A DNA stretch of 64,000 nt. Source: CAVPJW01 sp963705525 (GTDB taxonomy: Bacteria > Acidobacteriota > Vicinamibacteria > Vicinamibacterales > CAVPJW01). Of the stretch, positions 54,449-62,312 are shown one piece after another (within the stretch, counting starts at the first letter, position 1; each line of letters begins with the position of its first letter). The notes under the pieces are model-generated. The model did no database searches. It worked only from the letters and a program-made list of their open reading frames with translations, and was not told where the DNA came from. The position numbers and the translations under genes were made by a program. The stretch lies in contig CAVPJW010000006.1 in assembly GCA_963705525.1 (NCBI GenBank), forward strand, positions 186,001 to 250,000, given 5' to 3'.

Positions 54449-55819
54449 ATGAGTCCCGAGGCACCGCACCACTCCAGTTCGACTGCCGTTCAATCTCGCG
54501 GCCTGCTTCGAATCCTCGGTGTCGGATTCGGCCTCGCCGTCATCATTGGCAGCACGCTGGGCATCGGCATTCTCCGCACTCCCGGTCTCGTCGCTGCGCA
54601 ACTTCCCACCGCCGCCAGCATCCTGGCGCTGTGGATCGTCGGGGGTTTGTATACGCTCCTCGCCTCCGTCTGCCTGACGGAACTGGGGACGATGTTCCCG
54701 CAGGCCGGGGGGTATTACGTGTACGCGCGCCGGGCATTCGGCGACGCGGTTGGCTTCGCAGTCGGGTGGACGGACTGGTTGACGTATTGCGCGGTGCTCG
54801 GCTACGTGTCGATTGCGATGGGGGAGTTCACGGCAGTTCTCCTGCCGGCGCTTCTCTGGATGGGGAACTTCGTGGCGATTGGGATTCTGATCGCCTTCGC
54901 GGCGTTACAAGTGGCGGGTATTCGCATCAGCAGTCGCTTTCAGCAGATCACCACGGCCGTCAAGTTCGTGGCGTTTCTCCTCCTGGTGATCGCGTGCTTC
55001 GCGTACGCCCTGGGAGGGTCGGCTGGCGCCGCGGGGGAGAGCACCCAGCCCCTGCCGGCCACCGGGCTGGTCGGCCTCGTGGTGGCCCTGCAATCGGTTG
55101 TCATTACGTATGGTGGTTGGCAGAGCGCGCTCTACTTCACCGAAGAGGATCGGGATCCACGCCGCAATCTTCCGCGCTCGATGATCGGCGGCGTGCTGGC
55201 GGTGCTCGTGATCTATCTTCTGGTCAACCTGGCGCTGCTGTCGGTGCTGCCCATTCCGGTTCTGGCCCATTCCACCTTGCCGGCTGCCGATGCGGCGCAG
55301 CGCATCTTCGGCGGGCGCGGCGCCAAGATCATCATTGTGCTCTCGCTCGTGTCTCTGCCGCCTCTTCTGAACGCCATCATGATGATCGGCACGCGCATCC
55401 TGTTCGCGCTTGGTCGCGACGGGTTATTGTGGGGCGCGACGGCAGCCGTGAACGATCGCGGGACACCCGCGCTCGCCACGATCGTGACGACGATGGTTGC
55501 ACTGGTGCTGATCGCCAGCGGCACTTTTCAGAAGCTGGTGGCTGTGGCGTCGTTCTTCCTGGCGTTCAACTGCTTCATCTCGTGTCTGGCGCTCATTGCC
55601 CTGCGGCGCCGCGAGCCGCAGCTCGAACGCCCCTTCCGGGCCTGGGGCTATCCCTGGTCGGCCATCGTGGTTCTCCTGCTGGCCGGCGCCTTCCTCATCG
55701 GTGCGCTGATCGGCGATACACGCACCGAACTCGTAGCAGTGGGATTGCTGGTCGCGGGACTCGTCGGCCGCATGCTCGTTCCCCGACGGCGCCCGGAATC
55801 GGCCTCCGTAGCCGTCTGA
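54449..55819 (+). CDS. APC-family amino acid permease (second copy)
   Basis: 456 residues, about 12 helices. The start is GVGFGLAVIIGSTLGIGILRTPGLVAAQLP (TM1 with the Gly-rich unwound segment), then YYVYARRAFGDAVGFAVGWTDWLTYCAVLGYVSIAMGEF and YGGWQSALYFTEEDRDPRRNLPRSMIGG, all typical of APC transporters. It differs from the APC protein at 34508. It starts 3 bases after the cupin gene, which suggests a shared transcript. The substrate is unknown. Confidence 0.92.
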   Translation: MSPEAPHHSSSTAVQSRGLLRILGVGFGLAVIIGSTLGIGILRTPGLVAAQLPTAASILALWIVGGLYTLLASVCLTELGTMFPQAGGYYVYARRAFGDAVGFAVGWTDWLTYCAVLGYVSIAMGEFTAVLLPALLWMGNFVAIGILIAFAALQVAGIRISSRFQQITTAVKFVAFLLLVIACFAYALGGSAGAAGESTQPLPATGLVGLVVALQSVVITYGGWQSALYFTEEDRDPRRNLPRSMIGGVLAVLVIYLLVNLALLSVLPIPVLAHSTLPAADAAQRIFGGRGAKIIIVLSLVSLPPLLNAIMMIGTRILFALGRDGLLWGATAAVNDRGTPALATIVTTMVALVLIASGTFQKLVAVASFFLAFNCFISCLALIALRRREPQLERPFRAWGYPWSAIVVLLLAGAFLIGALIGDTRTELVAVGLLVAGLVGRMLVPRRRPESASVAV

Positions 55820-55826
55820 CGACCTT

Positions 55827-57263
55827 TCAGCGGCCGTGCGTGGCGTCGCCACGCATCATGCCCTCGATGCCATCGGCCGTTCTGGGCAGGTCGGCCGTCA
55901 GCACCTCCTGACCCGAGGGCGTGACGAGCACCACGTCTTCGACCGTGAACCGCCACCCTCGATCGGGAATCTTGAACGCCGACTCGTACGCCACGATCTG
56001 TCCGGCGACGAGCGGCGATGCATAGTCGTCGTGGATGTGCAGGTTCATGCCGAGAAAGTGGCCCGGCGTGTTTTTCGCGACGGCCTCGGCGAACGACGCG
56101 GCGGGTTCGCGCAGCCAGTCGGGTAGTCCACTCAGCCGCGCTTTCATCGCTTCGCCGACGGCCACCGCGGCCGCCTGATAGGGCTGACCTGGCCGAATCA
56201 TCTTCAAGCCGGCTTCGTACGCGGCCAGGTAGGTCTCATATGCGAGCCGCTGATCGGGCGTGAATCGTCCCGACACGGGTACCGAGCGCGCCATGTCCGT
56301 CACGTAATAGTTGACCTCGGCGCTGTGATCGACGAGCGTGACCTCGCCGGCCTGCATCGTCCGGTTGCGAAGATCGTAAGAGGCGTCGATATCGATGAAG
56401 CTGCGCATGCCGTTAGGCCCCGACTGAATGTCGGCGCCGTATGCGATGAGCTGAGAACCCCTCTTCTTGAACACGTATTCGATTTCGGCGGCGATTTCAC
56501 GCTCGTCGATGCCTGGCGCCACGTGTGCGATGCCGGCCTTGAGTCCCTCGACGGAAATCGCGGCGGCGCGTCGCATCGCCGCAATCTCTTCGTCGTCGAG
56601 AATCTTTCGCAGCGACACCATCGCGGGCACGATCGATTTGACGCTGACGCCAGGGAAACTGCGCTCGAACAGGGTCTTCATGATGTCTTCGCGGTATGTA
56701 TTCGGCGCCGAGCCCGGAAGAAACGGCGCGAAGACGTGCTGAGGATTGAAGGCTGTTTCGAGTGCGTCGCTGCGTGTCAAGAGATAGACGGGCCGGCCGC
56801 CGATCCGATCTCGCAGATCCGACTCGAGGCGGGTCATCGGCTCAGGTCCCTTCAGGCCGAGCCTGGTCACCGCCGCCTGAAGCTCCGCGCCGCCATCACT
56901 GTGTCCGGGCGCACGCCCCGTCGGCGAATACACCGTCGTCTCACCCGTCTCCGGCTCGATGATGACGGCAACGTCCGGGAAGCTGAGACCGGTCAGGTAG
57001 AAGAGATTCTCTTCCTGGCGGAACGGCCCGACGCGGAAGAACGGGTCATTGGCGTGCTCTTCCCATGCATCGATAGGGTTCTTCTCGCCGAAGAGCACGA
57101 CCACGCCGTTACTGACGAGCGGTTTCAGCCGGGCGCGTCTCGCGGCAAGGGCCTTGGCGGAGAACGCGTCGGAAATGGTCGGGAACTTCCCTTGATTATC
57201 TGCGGCCGCCAGCGTGCCGCAGAGGGCAATGGCGGCCAGGGATGTCGCGATGTGGGCTCGCAT
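55827..57263 (-). CDS. Exported M24 Xaa-Pro aminopeptidase-like metallopeptidase
   Basis: 478 residues. A signal peptide (IATSLAAIALCGTLAAAD) is followed by an N-terminal creatinase-like domain (ENLFYLTGLSFPDVAVIIEP) and a C-terminal pita-bread domain. Probable metal ligands: Asp in TLVDHSAEVNYYVTDMARSVPVSG, His in GHFLGMNLHIHDDYASP, and Glu in VAYESAFKIPD and RFTVEDVVLVTPSG. It removes residues before proline in periplasmic peptides. It is convergent with the APC permease gene. Confidence 0.9.
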   Translation of the reverse strand: MRAHIATSLAAIALCGTLAAADNQGKFPTISDAFSAKALAARRARLKPLVSNGVVVLFGEKNPIDAWEEHANDPFFRVGPFRQEENLFYLTGLSFPDVAVIIEPETGETTVYSPTGRAPGHSDGGAELQAAVTRLGLKGPEPMTRLESDLRDRIGGRPVYLLTRSDALETAFNPQHVFAPFLPGSAPNTYREDIMKTLFERSFPGVSVKSIVPAMVSLRKILDDEEIAAMRRAAAISVEGLKAGIAHVAPGIDEREIAAEIEYVFKKRGSQLIAYGADIQSGPNGMRSFIDIDASYDLRNRTMQAGEVTLVDHSAEVNYYVTDMARSVPVSGRFTPDQRLAYETYLAAYEAGLKMIRPGQPYQAAAVAVGEAMKARLSGLPDWLREPAASFAEAVAKNTPGHFLGMNLHIHDDYASPLVAGQIVAYESAFKIPDRGWRFTVEDVVLVTPSGQEVLTADLPRTADGIEGMMRGDATHGR

Positions 57264-57399
57264 GGGGACTCCTTTGCCCGCAGATGATAGTAGGTCTCGG
57301 CCGTCTGGTCATTCGTCACCCGGCTGGCCCCAGCGTCTCAGCCATCGACGCGGGCCGGAATCTGGCGTCCGCGATTAGAATTGCAGACGGGACACCCTC

Positions 57400-59874
57400 A
57401 TGAACACGCTGCTGCACGATGTCCGCTACGCCCTCAAAGCCTTCGCTCGAAGCCCGGGCTTCACGCTTGCGGCGGTGCTGTCTCTCGCGATTGGGATCGG
57501 CGCCAACACCTCGATTTACAGCGTGGCGAGCGCACTTCTCATGCGGCCTCTGCCATACGCGGATGCCGATCGCCTGGTCATTCTCTGGAATCGTTCGCCG
57601 GGTCTGGGCATCGCCGAAGACTGGTTTTCGACGGCGCAGTACTTCGACATCAAGAGCGGTCACCCGGGCTTCGAGCAGGTGGCGATCGCGATCGGTGCGA
57701 ACTACAACCTGACCGGCGACGGCGAGCCTGAGCGCGTCGGCACGATCCGCGTGTCGTCGAATCTGCTCCCGATGCTGGGAGTGCGCGCCGCTCTGGGACG
57801 ACTCTTTCAGCCTGACGAAGACGCGGGAACCCAGGCCCGGAGCGCCGTGCTTGGCCACGGCACGTGGATGCGCCGGTACGGAGGCGATCCACAGGTCATC
57901 GGCCGGGGGATCGTGCTGAACGGCCAGCCGTATCAGATAGTCGGCGTGCTACCGGCGGCCTTTTCATTGCCGAGGGAAGTGATGCCGACGCTGGACGGCG
58001 CCGAAAACGCCGAGATCCTGCTGCCGCTGCCATTCGGCGCCGATGCACCGCAGATCCGAAACCACGAGGACTACAACATTCTGGGGAAGCTGAAGCCCGG
58101 CATCTCGATTGAGCAGGCGCAGAGCGTGATGGACACCATCACGGCGCGCCTCCGGCGCGAGCACCCGGACATCTATCCGCCGACGGGCGGCCTCACGTTC
58201 AGCATCGTGCCGCTCCAGGAGCAGGTGGTGGGCGACGTGCGCCGCTCGTTGCTCGTCCTTCTGGCATCGGTCGGACTCGTGCTGTTGATCGCATGCGCGA
58301 ACGTCGCCAATCTGCTCCTGTCGAGAGCGCTGGCTCGACAGAAGGAAATTGCGGTTCGTGCCGCGCTCGGAGCCGGTCGTGCACGCATCGTGCGACAGCT
58401 GCTGACCGAGAGCGTCGTGCTGGCGATGATCGGCGGTGCGGTGGGGTTGATCTTCTCCGTCTGGAGTCTGTCGTGGATCCCCATCCTTGGAAGCCGGAGC
58501 GTGCCCCGAATCGGTGAGATCGCGGTGAATACCGAGGTGCTCGTTTTCACGCTGGTGTTGTCCATCGCATCCGGTGTGGTGTTCGGACTCGTACCCGCGC
58601 TGCGACTGGGCCGGCTCGATTTGCATTCGTACCTGAAGGACGCGAGTCGTGGTGTGGCCGGCGCCAACGCGGTCTGGGGCAAGGGTCACAGCACGCGACG
58701 GCTGCTGGTCGTCGCGGAGCTGGCGCTGTCGGTCGTGTTGCTCATCGGTGCCGGCCTGCTCATCCGCAGTTTCGCGCGTCTGCAGCAGGTACCGCCCGGA
58801 TTCAACCCGTCGAATCTCCTGACGCTCGAGCTCACCATGACGGGCCGGAAGTACGTCGAGCCCGACAAGGCCCTCGAGACCTACCGTCAGTTGTGGGCTC
58901 GCCTGGCCCGAGTGCCGGGTGTGACCGCGGCGGGCGGCGTGTCGGCGCTCCCGCTCAGTCAGATGTTCGCCTGGGGTCCGATTACCGTGGAGGGCCGACC
59001 GCTGCCATCGTCGGGCAGCTTCATCAACGTGGATCAGCGCGTCGTTGCCGCCGATTACTTTCGCGCCATGGAGATTCCCCTTCTGAGCGGCCGTCTCTTC
59101 AACGAGCAGGACACGTTGGACAAGCCGCGCGTTGTCATCGTGGACGATCACATGGCGCGCGAGCTCTGGCCGAACGAGGATCCGATTGGCAAGCGCATTC
59201 GTGTCGGCGGCATGGACTCGAAGGCCGACTTGCCGTGGATCACCGTTGTCGGCGTCGTCGGTCGCGTGAAGCAATACACGCTCGATACCGATTCGCGGAT
59301 GGCGATGCACCTGGCGCACACGCAGTATCGGACACGGGCGATGAACGTGGTCGTGCGGAGCCGCGTGGATGCCGCGAACCTCACGGCGGCGATCAGAAGG
59401 GAAATCCGCGAGCTCGATCCGGACCTGCCGTTGTACAACGTTCGGACGATGGACGATCGGGTTGATGAGTCGCTGGCACGACGACGGTTTTCGATGTTGC
59501 TGTTGACGATTTTCGCGTGCCTTGCGCTCGGCCTCGCCACGATCGGCATCTACGGGGTGATCGCGTATCTGGTCAGCCAGGGCACCCGCGAAGTCGGCAT
59601 TCGCATCGCGCTCGGGGCGACGCCGGGCGGCATCCTGATGCTCATTGTGCGCCAGGGTTTGGTCATCACGCTGTTGGGCATTGCGCTTGGTGTGATCGGC
59701 GCGTTCGCGCTCACGCCGTTCATGCGCAGTTTGCTCTTCGGGATCGAGGCGACCGATCCCGCGACGTTTGGCGTGATTGCCGGGCTGCTCACGCTGATCG
59801 CGCTCGTCGCGACATATGTCCCGGCTCGAAGGGCTACGCGGATTGATCCGGTGGTTGCCATGCGCAGCGAATAG
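57400..59874 (+). CDS. MacB/FtsX-type orphan ABC permease (ADOP-like)
   Basis: 824 residues and no ATPase domain. Two halves, each with a helix, a periplasmic MacB-type domain and an FtsX block: SPGFTLAAVLSLAIGIGANTSIYSVASALL at the start; LLVLLASVGLVLLIACANVANLLLSRALARQKEIAVRAALGAGR in the middle; and LFGIEATDPATFGVIAGLLTLIALVATYVPARRATRIDPVVAMRSE at the end. This is the duplicated orphan permease layout abundant in Acidobacteriota. It lacks the N-terminal prefix domain seen in the copy at 62313 and has no adjacent PadR gene. Likely role: export or lipoprotein-related transport with an unlinked ATPase. Confidence 0.9.
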   Translation: MNTLLHDVRYALKAFARSPGFTLAAVLSLAIGIGANTSIYSVASALLMRPLPYADADRLVILWNRSPGLGIAEDWFSTAQYFDIKSGHPGFEQVAIAIGANYNLTGDGEPERVGTIRVSSNLLPMLGVRAALGRLFQPDEDAGTQARSAVLGHGTWMRRYGGDPQVIGRGIVLNGQPYQIVGVLPAAFSLPREVMPTLDGAENAEILLPLPFGADAPQIRNHEDYNILGKLKPGISIEQAQSVMDTITARLRREHPDIYPPTGGLTFSIVPLQEQVVGDVRRSLLVLLASVGLVLLIACANVANLLLSRALARQKEIAVRAALGAGRARIVRQLLTESVVLAMIGGAVGLIFSVWSLSWIPILGSRSVPRIGEIAVNTEVLVFTLVLSIASGVVFGLVPALRLGRLDLHSYLKDASRGVAGANAVWGKGHSTRRLLVVAELALSVVLLIGAGLLIRSFARLQQVPPGFNPSNLLTLELTMTGRKYVEPDKALETYRQLWARLARVPGVTAAGGVSALPLSQMFAWGPITVEGRPLPSSGSFINVDQRVVAADYFRAMEIPLLSGRLFNEQDTLDKPRVVIVDDHMARELWPNEDPIGKRIRVGGMDSKADLPWITVVGVVGRVKQYTLDTDSRMAMHLAHTQYRTRAMNVVVRSRVDAANLTAAIRREIRELDPDLPLYNVRTMDDRVDESLARRRFSMLLLTIFACLALGLATIGIYGVIAYLVSQGTREVGIRIALGATPGGILMLIVRQGLVITLLGIALGVIGAFALTPFMRSLLFGIEATDPATFGVIAGLLTLIALVATYVPARRATRIDPVVAMRSE

Positions 59875-59992
59875 GAACCGGATTGACTCGAAGCGGCGTC
59901 TGAATACTGACCATCATCACCCTGGAGCGGACCGTTCGTCGCATGTTGACGAACTGGTCGGCCTACGATTCTCGCGCGAAGGAGTTTGGCAA

Positions 59993-61015
59993 ATGTTGAA
60001 GGCGTTGCGAAAGAGAAGTCTGTCTATCGTCTTGCTGACGACCGCGGGGATCGCAACAATCGTCGCGCAAGGCGTCGTCCAGCCGACGAATTCTGCGCCC
60101 AACCCGTATCGTGCGGTAGAGGCATGGGCGACGCTTCCGGATGGAAGAACGTGGGGTTCGACGAGCGCAGTGGGCATTTCGCGCGACGGTCATGTCTGGG
60201 TGGCCGAACGCTGCGGCGCGAATACGTGCGCCGGTTCGACTGTTGCGCCGATTGTTGAATTCGATCAATCCGGCAAGCCGCTCCGGCATTTCGGGCAGGG
60301 CCTGTTCGTCTTTCCGCACGGCTTCTTTGTGGACGCGGACGGCAATGTCTGGGTCACCGACGCGCAGGGGAAGGACGGCAAGGGCCATCAGGTGTTCAAG
60401 TTCAGCCCGGACGGCAAAGTCCTGATGTCGCTCGGCAAGCCCGGTATCGCCGGAAACCAGACAGGCGAGTTCAATCAGCCATCCGATGTCGTCGTCGGAC
60501 CGACCGGCGATATTTTCGTGGCCGACGGACACGACCCCGACTCGAATCACCGCATCGTGAAATTCTCGAAGGATGGCACGTTCATCAAGACGTGGGGGAA
60601 GAAGGGATCCGGACGCGGTGAATTCGACACGCCGCACGCGCTGGCGTTCGACTCGAAGGGACGCCTGTTCGTGGCGGATCGCGAGAACAATCGGATCCAG
60701 ATTTTCGATCAGGACGGCGGTTTCATCGCCGAGTGGAAGCAGTTCAGCCGTCCGAGCGGCATCGACATCGACAGAAACGACGTCATCTACGTCGCCGATT
60801 CGGAGTCGAACAACACCAGCAATCCGGGCTGGAAGCGCGGCATCCGGATCGGCAGCGCGAAGGACGGGACTATCACGGCGTTCATCCCAGACCCGGAGCC
60901 GAACCCGGACAAGTCTTTCACCAGCGGCGCCGAGGGTGTCGCGGTCGATGCGATGGGGAACATCTACGGCGCCGAAGTCGGACCGAAGATGCTGAGGAAG
61001 TACACGAGACAGTAG
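59993..61015 (+). CDS. Secreted NHL-repeat (beta-propeller) protein, copy 2
   Basis: 340 residues from ATG 59993, preceded by AAGGAG. A signal-like N-terminus (LSIVLLTTAGIATIVAQ) precedes the propeller. It is clearly paralogous to 17450-18508: shared NAPNPYR/T-type start, GRTWGSTSAVG, VAERCGANTCAGS, FVFPHGFFVDADGNVWVTD, FNQPSDVVVGPTGDIFVADGH, DTPHALAFDSKGRLFVADRENNRIQIFDQDGGF and NIYGAEVGPK. The ligand is unknown. It starts 118 bases after the permease gene and precedes a PhzF-like gene. Confidence 0.85.
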   Translation: MLKALRKRSLSIVLLTTAGIATIVAQGVVQPTNSAPNPYRAVEAWATLPDGRTWGSTSAVGISRDGHVWVAERCGANTCAGSTVAPIVEFDQSGKPLRHFGQGLFVFPHGFFVDADGNVWVTDAQGKDGKGHQVFKFSPDGKVLMSLGKPGIAGNQTGEFNQPSDVVVGPTGDIFVADGHDPDSNHRIVKFSKDGTFIKTWGKKGSGRGEFDTPHALAFDSKGRLFVADRENNRIQIFDQDGGFIAEWKQFSRPSGIDIDRNDVIYVADSESNNTSNPGWKRGIRIGSAKDGTITAFIPDPEPNPDKSFTSGAEGVAVDAMGNIYGAEVGPKMLRKYTRQ

Positions 61016-61041
61016 AGCGCACGGCGCACCAGGGGATTCGT

Positions 61042-61833
61042 ATGTCGAAATCAATCGTGCAAGTCGATGCCTTTACGTCGGAGCCGTTCGCGGGTAATCC
61101 GGCTGCGGTGTGCGTGCTGCCCGAGGCAGTGGATGCGACGTGGATGCAGAACGTGGCGCGCGAACTGAACCTGGCGGAGACGGCGTTCCTCTGTCCGCGG
61201 CAGCGGGATTTCGACCTGCGCTGGTTCACGCCCGCCGTCGAAGTGGATCTCTGCGGACACGCGACGCTCGCGAGCGCGCACGTGCTCTGGGAAAGCGGCA
61301 TCCTGCCGCCTGGGGAGCCGGCGCGGTTCCACACACGGAGCGGGCTCCTCACGGCCACGAAGCAGGGCGACTGGATCGAGCTCGACTTTCCGATAACGCC
61401 CGAAGAGCCCGTGGCTCCTCCGCCGGGGCTGTTTGAATCGCTCGGCGCCTCGCCTCGCTACGTGGGCCGAAGCAAGTTCGACTACATCGTCGAGCTCGAC
61501 AGCGAGGAGACGGTTCGGCGTCTCGAGCCCGACTTCAGCCGACTGAGCGCCATCTCCACCCGAGGTGTCATTGCCACGAGCCGAGCGTCAACGCCCGGCT
61601 GTGATTTTGTCTCCCGGTTCTTCGCGCCGGCCGCCGGGATCAACGAGGATCCGGTGACGGGCTCGGCGCACTGCTGCCTGGCGCCCTTCTGGCGTCAGCG
61701 ACTGGGAAAGGATTCTTTCCTGGCTCGACAGATCTCGCCGCGGGGAGGAGTTCTCAAGGTCCGCATCAATGGCGATCGCGTGCTTCTGGGCGGCCAGGCC
61801 GTCACCGTGCTGCGCGCCGAACTGCTCGCCTGA
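61042..61833 (+). CDS. PhzF-family isomerase-like protein
   Basis: 263 residues from ATG 61042. Family motifs: VQVDAFTSEPFAGNPAAVCVLPEA at the start, the catalytic-type Glu in ELNLAETAFLC (about 46), LRWFTPAVEVDLCGHATLASAHVLWE, and a C-terminal RFFAPAAGINEDPVTGSAHCCLAPFW. The fold is two diaminopimelate-epimerase-like halves. Members of this family isomerise or epimerise small metabolites; the phenazine role is not implied. It is 26 bases after the NHL gene, so it may share its transcript. Confidence 0.93.
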   Translation: MSKSIVQVDAFTSEPFAGNPAAVCVLPEAVDATWMQNVARELNLAETAFLCPRQRDFDLRWFTPAVEVDLCGHATLASAHVLWESGILPPGEPARFHTRSGLLTATKQGDWIELDFPITPEEPVAPPPGLFESLGASPRYVGRSKFDYIVELDSEETVRRLEPDFSRLSAISTRGVIATSRASTPGCDFVSRFFAPAAGINEDPVTGSAHCCLAPFWRQRLGKDSFLARQISPRGGVLKVRINGDRVLLGGQAVTVLRAELLA

Positions 61834-61850
61834 TTCGGCCCAGTTCGCGC

Positions 61851-61935
61851 CCAGTAGACGTTCTTGGCAAGCAAGCCACACCAGTCAATTCAGGGGCTGT
61901 CTCACAGATTCCTTCTCAGGTAGAACGTCTACTGG
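61851..61935. promoter_or_regulatory. 14-bp inverted repeats flanking the PadR promoter
   Basis: CCAGTAGACGTTCT (61851-61864) and its exact reverse complement AGAACGTCTACTGG (61922-61935), 57 bases apart, directly before the PadR-type gene at 61950. PadR regulators often repress their own operon, so these are probable binding sites. The interval should contain the promoter. Confidence 0.6.
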
Positions 61936-61949
61936 AGTAGGATAGCTCC

Positions 61950-62303
61950 GTGGCCAGACGACGACCGCCTGCGACTGAAGGAGAGCTCCTTCAGGGCACG
62001 CTCGACATGCTCATTCTTCGCATGCTGGCGGCGGGCCCGGCTCACGGTCACACCATCGCGCACGCCCTCGAGCGCCGCTCCGACGAAGTCCTTCAGGTGG
62101 AACACGGCTCGCTCTACCCGGCGCTGCATCGGCTAGAGGATCGACGGTGGATCGCTTCGTTCTGGGGGACGTCTGAGAACAATCGGCGAGCGCGGTACTA
62201 CCGCCTCACTCCCATGGGCCGTCAACAGCTTGCGAAGCAGACGAGCAGGTGGGACGAGATGGTCCGTGCCATCAATCGCATCCTGCGGCCCGTCGCAGAG
62301 TAG
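61950..62303 (+). CDS. PadR-family transcriptional regulator
   Basis: 117 residues from GTG 61950. It has the PadR winged-helix pattern: ELLQGTLDMLILRMLAAGPAHGHTIAHALERRS, then LQVEHGSLYPALHRLEDRRWIASFWGTSENNRRARYYRLTPMGRQQLAKQ. Short PadR proteins of this type are typically encoded directly before MacB/FtsX orphan permeases in Acidobacteriota and control them. The permease gene starts 9 bases after its stop. Confidence 0.93.
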   Translation: MARRRPPATEGELLQGTLDMLILRMLAAGPAHGHTIAHALERRSDEVLQVEHGSLYPALHRLEDRRWIASFWGTSENNRRARYYRLTPMGRQQLAKQTSRWDEMVRAINRILRPVAE

Positions 62304-62312
62304 GACTACGCC

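Noticed and set aside
57964..59319. 451-residue ORF antisense to the MacB-like permease
   Set aside because: Composition typical of the reverse of a GC-rich gene; no motif, signal or ribosome-binding site.
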